Shown here: positions 54,071-64,000 of the stretch, in pieces | Numbering within the stretch: position 1 is the stretch's first letter | How the letters are laid out: the number at the start of each line of letters is the position of its first letter | Assembly: GCA_033032865.1 (NCBI GenBank) | Contig: JAWHQI010000099.1 | Coordinates: forward strand, 6,341,501 to 6,405,500 | Reading direction: 5' to 3' | Origin: Dactylorhiza incarnata | Lineage: Eukaryota; Streptophyta; Magnoliopsida; Asparagales; Orchidaceae | Length of the DNA stretch: 64,000 nt | Notes under the pieces: model-generated | Databases searched by the model: none | What the model saw: only the letters and a program-made list of their open reading frames with translations | What the model was told of the DNA's origin: nothing | Position numbers and translations under genes: made by a program

Positions 54071-57000
54071 AATCCCAATAAACAAAAGAAATATTTCGTC
54101 CTCGAAATTTAGGTTTGGGTCTACGGGTTGTAAGTACTTATAAGAGTAAAGGATTTCAAAGATGGTTACTTTGCACCTGAGGTGAGGAGCTCCGGGAAAC
54201 ATTGTTGCATGAAGTCTAAGGGCACCCAACTGTGCTCCTCTTGCCCATGATTGAACTTTAATAATCGGGCATCAGAATCTCCTTCCACGGAAGAACTCGG
54301 ACCTCTACTATATGAGAACTCAAACCGGGGCAACATTTTTTACCAAAATTTCTCATTACACTTCTACTATTGCTTGCTAAGGTTGTCGGCAATAATCCCA
54401 CTAGGGGTTGTTTGGAGGTTTAACCCGCCGCTCAGACCATCGTGCCATTAATCACAATGCGGGTTCTACTTACTCCATCCTGGTAATGAATAGAAAATAG
54501 ACACTTCAGAGAAATCAACACAAGCTAACCAGGAGCGGGCGTTACCAAATCATTACACTCCCGAAGGAGGATCTCCCTGAAATACAAAAGAACTTACTGA
54601 GTTAATTCATAATATCATGCCGCGCTAGATGGCATCAAAACCTTTGAGTTCAACTTAACTTCAAAAGGTTATAATCACGAACCATGCTTACTTAACACGC
54701 TGCTCATAAATCGATTAGCCAGGACGTGATCATTTAGCCAACCGTTATTGCCTATTCTGATTCTTCTCTATACGACTCTCTTACACGTAGGAGTTCAACA
54801 CCACCTACACCAAGAGACCTTATCCCTTAACATATGAGGTCTCGACTGATAAACCATTTCCGATTCCGCGGAAACAAGGTTAGGTTTATCAGTTACAAAG
54901 CAATAACAAAAACCCTGATTACACTTGGACCAGAGTCTCTCATGTCCTACGAACGTTACACGAGGTTAACGCTTCTACACGTTAAATAAACGTAGATATC
55001 TTCCAAGCTTTTCTTGAGGAACATACGTCTGCAGTTTAAAAATAGATGCTCTTGAGATGGCACTCATCTACTTTCCATTTCCATTTAACTTACGAGGGTA
55101 AAACCCCCTTTTTATCATGACATGTTTTGGCACAATTTGATTTCAACATGAAGGGTGTCTCATAAAAACCCATTACTCCACGAGAAGTTTCATCAACTAT
55201 ATCTGGAAAACACACATGTCTCCCTTATTCTTGAATCTCCCTAACTGGGATTATAATTCTTGGAGAAATTGCAAGCTCTGGTTCTTAAGATTGGAGGATT
55301 CTTGTAGATTATATATCTTCAATGTATCATTCATCAAATTTCACCTTAGATTTCCACTAAAGAGTGGGTTAAAAAAAATTCAAAGTCAGGAGGTCTCCTC
55401 TCACTTAAGCTATAAATTGTGAATTAAAGGTTTCATCATAATGACCCTTCTCATAGTTATGTCATCCAAAAATTACGTCGCTACGTATCATCAAGTAAAG
55501 TTAACAGTCTTAAGCGGGAGTTGATAGCAACGACCACTAATCAATCGTTTTAATTCCCCATTCCTCAATATTTCAGCACATGACGGTCGTTGTCATTTTC
55601 CCAAGATCCGAACACAGTATGATTCTCCATCTTAGCACTAAATAGATTAAACCATCGTATTACAAGATCCAAAGAGTCACCTACCCAAGCTCTCTGGTGG
55701 TGCAAAAACCAACTCTAAGAGTAAAATGATCTTAACTAAATTTTCACCAAGGAGAGGGCTTGAATTTTAATTAAAAATACTATCCGAAAATTACCCTTGA
55801 AAGCCCTGGAGTGCAAGAAACTCTAGTTGTAATCCTTACTTGCGAAGACTTGACTCCAAATTTCAAAATTCCATGATGTGACACTTTTATCCCAAGCTAC
55901 TAAACCTGACATTCTTTCTTGTTTTCAATACTTGACTAAAACGACACAATTGTTCGGACGTCAAAGATAATTAATTGTTTGGATAACTCTACAACTCGAT
56001 GACTCGAGGTTAAGAAGGTGTATTTACAACAATACACTAGCGAGTTTGTTATGATAAACTGATTAATTCTTATGGTCATGAGAACTTATAGTCTAGACTT
56101 ACCTCTATCTATTCTAAATTTTACTTGGTCTTGCACTAAATTCGCCGTTTATGACGTTCTTCCATTGTGACCGGTAAGAGCTTGATGACCAAATGTTCTT
56201 ACAAAAGACAAGACCACATTGCTTGGGTCAGGAAGTTAGTGAAACTCCCTAAATTCTTAACCTGACTTTCTTGATTCCGAGAGTCTTATGCCCATACACT
56301 GGACAACCCTTTACGTATAATCAAATGATTAACGAGTTGATTACTTTTGTCACCTTAGAATCATCCTTTGAGCCATAAGATGAGTGCACGCTCACTCTTG
56401 AAGTGTACCATTCACTTAACTTGCTCGCATAAGTAAAGCGATAACAACTTGGTATAAACACTCCCTGCTATTTAAGGTGAAGCAATTCTCCAAGGGTCTC
56501 AAACCTCTAAGGAGAGTTGGTCCATGACTCAAAAGTGTATGAATAAGATCTCGTCATCACCTGAGTATCATTGAATACTCCAAAACTCGAGATTACTACA
56601 AAAATGTCATAACCTTTTCTAAACAAAGTCTAGGGGGTGATCCAAGTCGGTATTTTATTGGCCCAATAAACAAAAGGATAAGCCCCTACCGATTTGGGCT
56701 AAGTCTCTTCAATACTTCTACGGTATATTCATCTTACATACGAGCAAAAACTTTAGGGCATATAATCTCTGACTTGGTGTTCCACCCTGAGACATAATGT
56801 TATGACAAGACTTAGGATCCCAATGTTATAAATTATGCTAACTTATCCGAGTTCCCTATGTGATTAACTAGGAAAGGGGCCTTCTCAAAACAAAATAATT
56901 AAAATCCAATTCGACCTCTGGTAATTTATGGTGGTTGTCTCAACGTACTATAATGGGAAGTGTCAAGTTATGGTAATGGGATTATGCTTATGGATCTTCT

Positions 57001-57375
57001 ATTACTCTAAAGAAGACTACAGACACCCGATCTCCTCGAGATGGTCCTACCACTTGATAGTAAAGCGTAACCCTCAGCGTGAAATTCTCCACGTCAAGAT
57101 TTATACTAACTTCTTCCCTTAGCTACGTTGGGTAACTTTAACTCTCAACCCAAATCTAGACCCGAGGTCGTTCTTTAGACTAGGGTGCGTCACTAAATTG
57201 TCTAAGTAAGTCAAAATTTGACCTAACTTGCTGCTTAATGGACTGTTTTACGTGATTTCATACATGGGCACACCACAACTTCTGCTGCATAGTTTGTCCT
57301 CAAACTACACTCGAGCGGGATGACCCAGTATGTTATGGACTGTTCTCTTATGATCGTTCGTTCAGTGATACCATT
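54071..57375 (-). other. LARD-like interior, non-coding
   Basis: 3.3 kb without an ORF above about 90 residues and without recognisable gag or pol motifs, apart from the short TTCGAGGACGAA remnant at the left edge and the primer-binding site at the right edge. A possible internal gene was looked for and not found. Confidence 0.65.
57361..57373 (-). other. Primer-binding site of the LARD-like element
   Basis: The minus strand reads TGGTATCACTGAA, sharing TGGTATCA with the initiator-Met tRNA site, two bases inside the LTR start. Confidence 0.6.
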
Positions 57376-59794
57376 TGTAAGATCTCTTTTTCCAAAACCC
57401 GTTCGGGTACTTGAAAACTCGAACCTCTCCCGCATCGCACGGTTGAGGGGGATCTTCGCCCAGAATCGCTGCCTCGCGGTGTCGCCAACACTTGGGTTGA
57501 CCAACACCGCTTAGCACCAACCCTGCCGGCTATACGATCATAAGTAAAATATGCCAAAGAAGTAAGAACAGAAGAAAAGGCATGTCCACAGTGTCACATC
57601 ATCATATATATATATAATGAAAACAACAGTCCAAAAGAGAAGTACAAGCAAAAGGGGGATTATGCCCGATACATAACCAAAATAATGTACTATCTCTCTC
57701 TCACTACAACATGCGGAAGACTACATCAAAACTCTCAAAAGTGCGGAACACTAGCTATCTAATCATCAACCTGTGGCGTCGTGGTAGTGCGTTGCATCTG
57801 CTGATCAGGCCCTGCCATCTCGTCCTGCTGCGCGCGGAACAATTCCATCTCCTCGGACTCCTGCGGTCACACCGACCGTTAGTCATAAAGACTAAGCCGT
57901 TTTGTCCTCGCCTCCCCCCACGACTCCTAGGCACCGAGCGGGAGGAAGAAGCGGAGGACAAACAAGGGGTAAACAAGAAGGTGGTGGCATGGCATTACTC
58001 TAGCAGGTATAAGTAAAGCAGTAAAATCTAGCTAGCAGTATAGTGCAGGTATAAGGCAGTAATGTAGAGCAATGAAGTAAGCATTAAATGGAAAGAAAAG
58101 CAGTGCAGTAAGTAAATCTAAACTACCATCACAGATTCGTACCTTAACTTATATGAACGCCCATACGACATATAAGTTAAGATGTCCAGGAAACCCATCA
58201 TATAAAAGAGCCCATACTAATTTATATGATGGGGGTATGCTATGTGTATGTTATGTTATGCTATGGTTATGATGTTTTAATGAATTTATGCAATGTGACT
58301 CACCCACACGACTCTATACGCACAGACCTTTATAGTTCCCAATTTGTTTGAAAAGAAGCCAACCTTTCGGGTACCGACCGTCGTGGCTCACGGTGGCAGT
58401 GGATCGGGCACTCCACATCCTAGGCGGGTATGGTCACTACCAAGCCTAGACCTCATGTACGCCTCAACGCTAATAACACAACAACGGAGCTCCTGCGTAC
58501 TCTTGCTGGAATCCACCAGACTTTAAGGTCGGGGTGGGTTATTAGGGATTGTCCTCCAGACCGCGGTATTCAAACTTACCGGCTCTCTAAACCTCACCCT
58601 CACCTGAGTCAACGTACTACCGTCGGTGACACGACTAGCCTAGTACCGAAGACTCGCCACTATTTGAATAAGTAATAGACACCTGTCCACCCGAGCTTCC
58701 AGCTCAGGGACTAACACACCAGCTGATCCAACCCACCTCCTTCACTGAGGAGATCCATACCAGTATGCATATCCACTTAGGCTACTCTTGCCTACAATTT
58801 AGTTCGTGTTATATTTAGAGTGAATCTTGGACTTCCCGCGGTGTACTCCGTAAGGGGCCCCTAACGGTACTACAGATCAATGGGCTCAACCCCACAATCC
58901 TCTTTAAGATAATTATTTTAGTTGATGGATAACACTTGGTTCACCCTTAATCATTTCATATAGTAAAGTGATTTTGCTCATCCCCCCGTCCCACTCAATT
59001 GGGTTGGACGTACCTCCTTTCCTTCTACAATGACCTCAGCACAACCTCACAACTATCCCTAGAATTGACCCTCCTTGAATCCTGGTGGGCTATATCTCAT
59101 TTACTGATTGGGTATAACACCTACCCACTACTTAGGGATCTAAATTGTCAAAAACTCCAAATTCTGTTTTTACTGAACGCAGTCCACTAAATTCAGTTTT
59201 TACTAAACGCAGTCCACCAATTTGAACTATCCCTCAACCCCATAAGGGAATTCCTCTAAAAACTCATCTCCAGGGTCTGGCATAATTATCCTAGGATTCC
59301 ACTGACCTCAATAGGCTAAGTTACAATTTCCATAATTTTCCATATTAAATTGGTATTTAATATAATTTAAAGTAGTTAAGGCCTTAAGCCAAATTACACA
59401 TGAACTACCCTCAAAAAGATTCATCATGCTACATGAGAATTATCAGTAAGGTAATATTCCATATAATGGTGGTTCACTGAGTATCATGACCCTAGGATGT
59501 CATTTGGCCTACCATATCATCATAATTGTATAATTACCAAAATGCCACTATAATTAGGAAAAATAGTAATTCACTTATGCAAATTCCACAAAAATTACCA
59601 AGTGCTTCTATGGGTACCTAGAGGCCTCTGCAAAATTATTGTGTCAATACCATGTGATTTGATATTTTAAAATGACTACACGTCCAAAGGTGGCAATTAT
59701 CAATTTCTACATGAGGTATAAGGAATATAAATCTACAAGCTTCCAATCTTTTATCATGAGCTCATATTGAACTAAAATAACAGATTCCAAAGTG
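57376..59794 (-). repeat. LARD-like 5' LTR, truncated
   Basis: It aligns with 48655-51075 with scattered differences, then stops abruptly after acagattccaaagt, where gypsy integrase sequence begins. Confidence 0.85.
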
Positions 59795-59796
59795 CA

Positions 59797-60638
59797 TTAA
59801 AATACTTTGCCTGCCGATCCTGAGCAACCCTCATGCGCTCCTGGATCATTCGCACCAACTCACAAGCATCTGCCACCACTTCTTTTCCTAACAACTGGGT
59901 GTCTCCCGCCTCGATCCAAGACATCGACGTTCGACACCGCCTTCCGTACAAAGCCTCGTATGGCGCCATTTTGATACTCGCCTGGAAACTATTGTTGTAG
60001 GCAAACTCCACCATGAAGAGGTGGTCTTACCAACTTTTATCGAAATCGAGAGCACACATTCTCAACATGTCCTCCATCGTACGATTCATTCTCTCCGTTT
60101 GGCCATCGGTCTGAGGATGGAACGCGGTACTAAACTTCAATTTTGTGCCCAAACTTCGCTGCACTAACCTCCAGTCCTTGGACGTGAATCGTCCATCGCG
60201 ATCATTAATGATGCTATTTGGAATTTCGTGCAACCGCACAATGTTTCGAACATAAAGCTCCACGAGCTTCTCCATGCTATAGCCCTTCCGATTTGGAATG
60301 AAGTGGGCTACCTTGGTCAGGCGATCCACATCACCCAAATCGCATCGTTACCTTTCCGCGATCGAGGTAAACCATGCACAAAATCCATGGAGATGTCATC
60401 GAATTTCCACTCGGGGATAGGAAGAGGTTTCAAGAATCCACCTGGCCTTTGACATTCCGCCTTCACTAAGGCGCACGTCTGACACCGACTTACATACAAA
60501 GCTACATCCCTCTTCATTCCAGGCCACCAAAAGGATTTCTTCAAATCCAAGTACATCTTCGTACTTCCTGGATGAATGGAGTACTTCATGAAGTGAGCCT
60601 CAAACATCAACTCCTCATGGAGCTTGCCAAAATGAGGG
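59797..60638 (-). pseudogene. Gypsy integrase fragment of a second family
   Basis: Reading leftward: a zinc region with [19 protein letters not shown] and CQTCALVKAECQRPGG, then core segments WKFDDISMDFVHGLPRS, DRLTKVAHFIPNRKGYSMEK and NDRDGRFTS, then AFHPQTDGQTERMNRTMEDM and MVEFAYNNSFQASIKMAPYE. A frameshift lies near 60325 and an in-frame stop at 60027-60029. The sequence differs clearly from the integrase at 44 kb, so it belongs to another gypsy family. The left end is fused to the LARD LTR and the right end is cut by a copia LTR. Confidence 0.88.
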
Positions 60639-62050
60639 TGTTAGAACCCTAGTTTTGATTTGAGTTGGGATCCATCTTTATGGTCTAAGTTTCTATCATA
60701 ACATATCTTGTATAAACTAGATCAAATCTCATTAAGACAGAAGACATAGAAAAGAATATAATATAAACTACGATCGACGAAAAGCTAGCAGCGCTCGACG
60801 AAACATCAAGGAAGCTCCGTTCGACGAAATCCAAGCAACTCTCGATGAAAGGACTCTGAAGCTGCGTTCGACGAATTCTAAGCAGCGCTCGACAAAAGTT
60901 CTCCAGCAGTTAATCAATGATCAGATCGATGAACGTCAAGCTCAGCTCGACGAACTTCAAGCTGAGATCGACGAATTATTATCAGCTTTATAAAATCTCT
61001 TTTCTCAGCTCGACTAAAATTCTAGATCTGATAAAACAATATTTTGAATAGTTTCTATTTATATATTTGTATGAATTATCACTTCCTCACATTAATAATA
61101 TAGCCGTTGCAGAATAATTAATGATATAGCCGTTGCAGAACAATTAATGATATAGCCGTTGTAGAACATTAATGATATAGCCATTGCAGAACAGCTTAAA
61201 TAAAAGATGGCAATTTATCTTCTCGAGTTGTCCAGTTGATAAAAAGAGACTTTATCTCTTCCCCTTCTCGAGAGAGAAAGAAGAAGAAGGATTGAACATA
61301 AGAGAGAGAATCTCTCCAGATTACATACAGACAGAGAAAGCACGAAGAAGAAAAAGACAGAGAACAACATATTATTATCTATCTTGTTTGCTAACTCTTC
61401 TATGCAGATCATCTTCATCCTGAGACACTCAATCTAGATCATTTGCTCAGGATCTCAACTGCAGAAGAAGAATAAAGGAGTTACTACAATCTAGAGAAGA
61501 AGCTTCCTCACCCGATCATCAAACACTAATCAAATCAGGGGGAGCTCTTCAACATCATCAAGGATCCACTAGAGTCTTCTCTGAAAGAGAAGAACAATAT
61601 ATTTTTGTTTTCTTTTACCTGTATAAAGGGTTATAACTCTCTTCAAAAGTTACAGCCATTGGTGGCAGGGCACCTGATCAAAAACCTGTAGTTGGGTTAG
61701 AGCACCTGATCAAAAGCTCACATGGTGTGTAGACACCTGATCAAAACTCCCTTGGTGGTAGGGCAACTGATCAACAACCTGTAGTGGAATCCTACCAAGT
61801 GTGGTAGAAGAGTAGACGTACCCAGGTTTAGTGAGGAACTACTATAAAATTCTTGTGCCGTCTGTGTTATGCTTATTGTGCTGTGCTGTGTGTTGTGTTT
61901 CTTTATTTTGTTTTATAACTCACTCTGCAATACACATATAAGTAACACTATTTTAATTCCGCTATAAAATTAAGTGAAAAACCTTTTAAAAATCTATTCA
62001 CCCCCCTCTAGAGTAAATCTAAGATCTAATCTCACTTTTAGAGTGACAAA
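60639..62050 (+). mobile_element. Copia LTR, solo or cut off
   Basis: It starts TGTTAGAACCCTAG, like the inner copia LTR (TGTTGGAACCTTAG on the minus strand at 26296). It shares an array of TCGACGAA motifs (60770-60990) and the gacacctgatcaaaa / ggtggcagggca repeat (61655-61790). It ends near agtgacaaaca at about 62050. No PBS or internal sequence follows and no matching TSD was found, so it may be a solo LTR with altered flanks. A pyrimidine/purine-rich stretch at 61255-61360 lies mid-LTR. Confidence 0.75.
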
Positions 62051-62281
62051 CACCCTTCCATTTCTCTGTAAAAGTCCACTGACCATCTCCAACGCACTGC
62101 CTTCGCTTTGCTGAGCTTCCAATGCCAATCACTGACACTCTTTGTCTACACTGGTTGCCTCTCGAATTCGATCTACTAGATCACACTACATCTCGATCCA
62201 GTTCAGCCGAGCTGCGCTGGACTCACCCTTAGCCACGAATTTTTTTTTGGTCCAGTTATCGGACCCTAAAAATTGTCTGAG
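62051..62281. other. Upstream region of the FAR1-like gene
   Basis: 230 bp between the copia LTR and the TATA box, with no recognised repeat. It could contain proximal promoter elements; none was identified. Confidence 0.45.
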
Positions 62282-62289
62282 TATAAATA
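62282..62289 (+). promoter_or_regulatory. TATA box of the FAR1-like gene
   Basis: TATAAATA, 333 bp before the ATG at 62622. The intervening sequence is pyrimidine-rich (tcttcttctttcttcc), as in many plant 5' leaders. The ORF that spans it (62142-62741) is taken to be leader sequence, not protein. Confidence 0.6.
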
Positions 62290-62621
62290 CCCATACTTCA
62301 TTTCACAAAAATGGATTTTCCCTCCCAAATTACCGCGTCTTCTCCCTCTTCTCTTCCAGCCAGCTGCTCAAGTTTCCCCTTCTCATTTTTTCCGTTGAGC
62401 TGCATCGCTTCTTCTTCTTTCTTCCGGGAGCTGCATCTGTTCTTCTGCTTTCTTCCGGCGAGCTGCGCCTCGCTCTTTATTCTCCTTTTTTCTGGCGAGC
62501 AGCAAACCTTTCTCCTTACTTCCTTTCTACCGGCGACAACCGACGTTGTCGTCCTCGCAAACTTCGTCCAAGCCACCGTCGACGTATCTTCCGACGAGAA
62601 GTGCCGATCAGCTCCGCCACC

Positions 62622-64000
62622 ATGGAGAAATTTGGAGAAACTTTAGAGAAGAACATTCTGGCAGTCAATGTAAGCGACCGTCCTCGTATCTCTATATTTT
62701 CTGTAGTTCTGGTTGTAAGTTTGATGCTGTTGGAGGTGTGATTGTAGGGTTTTGCAATGTGTTTATTTATGTTGATTGGGTAAAATCCGGTCGGAATTTG
62801 TTTATTTGTACTCTTACTGGATTATTCTCCGGTCCGAGTATACCTGTTTTACAATTCAAGGTCATTTTTTCTTAGACTAATGACTCGTTTTAATCCGTAG
62901 GAGAATGACATTGTTATCTTTGCGACCGTGCACTCTGATGAGGAAGCCTACAATATATACAGGGAGTACGCTCGCAAAGTTGGATTTAGTGTCCGTAAAG
63001 AACATATCTTATATTGGACACATACTCGAAATGTGAAGGCAAGAGAGTTTACATGTGCAAAAGCAGGCTTTAAAAGATTGAATCCAGAGAAGGATGCGCA
63101 AAGAAAATTCCGCAAACTTGATACTCGTACAGGCTGCTTGGTTAGTTTGCATTTTGCTGCTGATAAAGAGGGGAAGAATTGGGAAGTGGTGAGATTCGTA
63201 GAGGAACACAATCACCCACTCGCTCTAGAAAATGACAGTCATTTGTTGAGATCTCATCGGGAAATATCTAATGTCCAGGGAAGTCTTCTGAAGAGTATGA
63301 CTGGTGCTGGGATCAAAACAATTCAAGCATACAACTTCATGGCTGATGAGGTTGGTGGATACGAAAACATCGGTTTTTGTAAAACAGATGCATACAATTA
63401 CGTACAACGAGAACGAAGAGCACTAATAGAAAGCGGCGATGCCATGAGTTTGCTAAAAATATTTAAGGAAAGACAAATGACAGATAGCATGTTCTGCTAC
63501 GATGTCCAAACGAACGAGTTAGGACGTTTAACTAGTTTTTGCTGGACGAATGGTCATATCAAGATTGATTATGATACTTTCGGGGATGTTATTATTTTTG
63601 ATACACTATCGGTTGAATAAATATAACTTGGCTTGCGCTCCGTTTATTGGTATAAATCATCACTGGCAAAATGTCTTTGTAGGTGGCGCATTCGTTGCAG
63701 AGGAAACCATTGAATCTTTCTGTTGGGTTTTTGATACATTTTTAAGATTTGTCGGTGGAAAACAACCAAGCATTACTTTTACAGATTAGGATCAGGCGAT
63801 GGTCGTTGCAATTGCAAGGGTTTTTACAAGCACTCGACACCGCCTTTGTCAGTGGCATATTTCGAAGAAAGCTCCTTCAAAGGTTCCCTCCTTTAACAGT
63901 GATAAGAGTGTTAGAGCTTTATTCTACCACTGCATGAGCAAATGCGACGACCCGGATAAGTTTGATTCACATTGGAGTGGGATGATTTCAAGAGGCAACT
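62622..64000 (+). pseudogene. FAR1/FHY3-related (MULE-derived) gene, partial, frameshifted
   Basis: Exon 1 (62622-62669) starts in a strong context (gccaccATGG) and encodes 16 residues. A GT-AG intron spans 62670-62900, and exon 2 begins in phase 0 with ENDIVIFATVHSDEEAYNIY. The FAR1 zinc-binding domain follows: YARKVGFSVRK, the Cys of REFTCAKAGFKR and RTGCLVSLHF, and EEHNHPL. The MULE transposase-like region begins FCWTNGHIKIDYDTFGDV. One missing base near 63601-63608 shifts the frame, which resumes as YNLACAPFIGINHHWQNV. TAG at 63787-63789 interrupts ITFTD-DQAMV. RHRLCQWHI follows, and the window ends inside the gene. Intact relatives are nuclear transcription factors in light signalling (FHY3/FAR1) or FRS proteins. 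This copy looks like a recent pseudogene unless the two lesions are sequencing errors. Confidence 0.85.
62670..62900 (+). other. Intron of the FAR1-like gene
   Basis: Begins gtaagc after gcagtcaat and ends ttttaatccgtag before gagaatgac. It is 231 bp and T-rich. Joining the exons keeps the frame into the FAR1 domain. Confidence 0.75.

Larger units (their letters stand above)
48655..59794 (-). mobile_element. LARD-like gypsy derivative with giant LTRs
   Basis: The left LTR is 48655-54070 (5.4 kb), the interior 54071-57375 (3.3 kb) and the right LTR 57376-59794 (truncated). The repeats at 48655 and 57376 match for about 2.4 kb and start tgtaagatctc. On the minus strand the LTR begins TGTAACATCTCC, preceded by TTCGAGGACGAAATATTT, a sequence like the 3' end of gypsy pol. 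A tRNA-Met-like TGGTATCACTGAAC lies next to 57376. Long LTRs around a non-coding interior are the LARD pattern. The right side is broken at 59794, so no TSD is available. Confidence 0.7.

Noticed and set aside
62142..62741. A 199-codon plus-strand ORF upstream of the FAR1-like gene
   Set aside because: It spans the TATA box, leader and exon 1 in another frame; no domain, Ser/Phe/Leu-rich from pyrimidine tracts.

Overview
The window looks like a repeat-saturated stretch of an angiosperm nuclear genome, probably a large-genome dicot. The evidence is Ty1-copia, Ty3-gypsy (Tat-like, Athila-like and chromovirus-like) retroelements, a Helitron, a PIF/Harbinger-type MITE, and at the right edge one FAR1/FHY3-type gene with an intron. 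Nothing bacterial, viral or organellar was recognised. The species cannot be told from the sequence alone.

Layout. 1-159 is the tail of an LTR. 160-3318 is AT-rich DNA with short CpG palindromes and a possible minus-strand promoter near 2790-2830. 3319-16688 is a Tat-like gypsy element on the minus strand (TSD ATATT). It codes only for gag, and that gag is split by a non-autonomous Athila-like element at 7102-13652 (TSD GGCCT). One LTR of the Athila-like element holds a 531-bp MITE at 7655-8185 (TSD TTA). 16689-17806 is unassigned. 17807-34427 is a decayed minus-strand copia element of Sirevirus-like organisation, with gag, pol and an extra third ORF. A second copia element (20427-28394) sits inside it, and that one carries a Helitron (20496-24777) in its LTR.

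34428-48654 is a minus-strand chromovirus-like gypsy element with roughly 4-kb LTRs and broken pol. Its 3' LTR contains a plus-strand gag-only copia element (36902-42012, TSD AAACC). The other LTR copy preserves the empty site. 48655-59794 is a LARD-like element (LTR about 5.4 kb, non-coding interior) that is truncated on the right. 59797-60638 is an integrase fragment from another gypsy element, 60639-about 62050 is a copia LTR, and 62282-64000 is a FAR1-related gene with promoter, intron, one frameshift and one premature stop.

Insertion order follows from target-site duplications and, in two places, from an uninterrupted copy. Removing the Athila-like element and one TSD restores the Tat gag reading frame exactly. 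The most unusual pattern is that several unrelated LTR lineages here independently carry arrays of short CpG-rich palindromes: TCGACGAA/TTCGTCGA in the copia LTRs, GCGCACGACC-AGT-GGTCGTGCGC in the Athila-like LTRs, GGTGCGGC/GCCGCACC and CTGCCTCGAGGCAG in the Tat-like element, and TTGAC-TTTG-GTCAA in the LARD LTR. All boundaries were read by eye; no alignment or database search was run.
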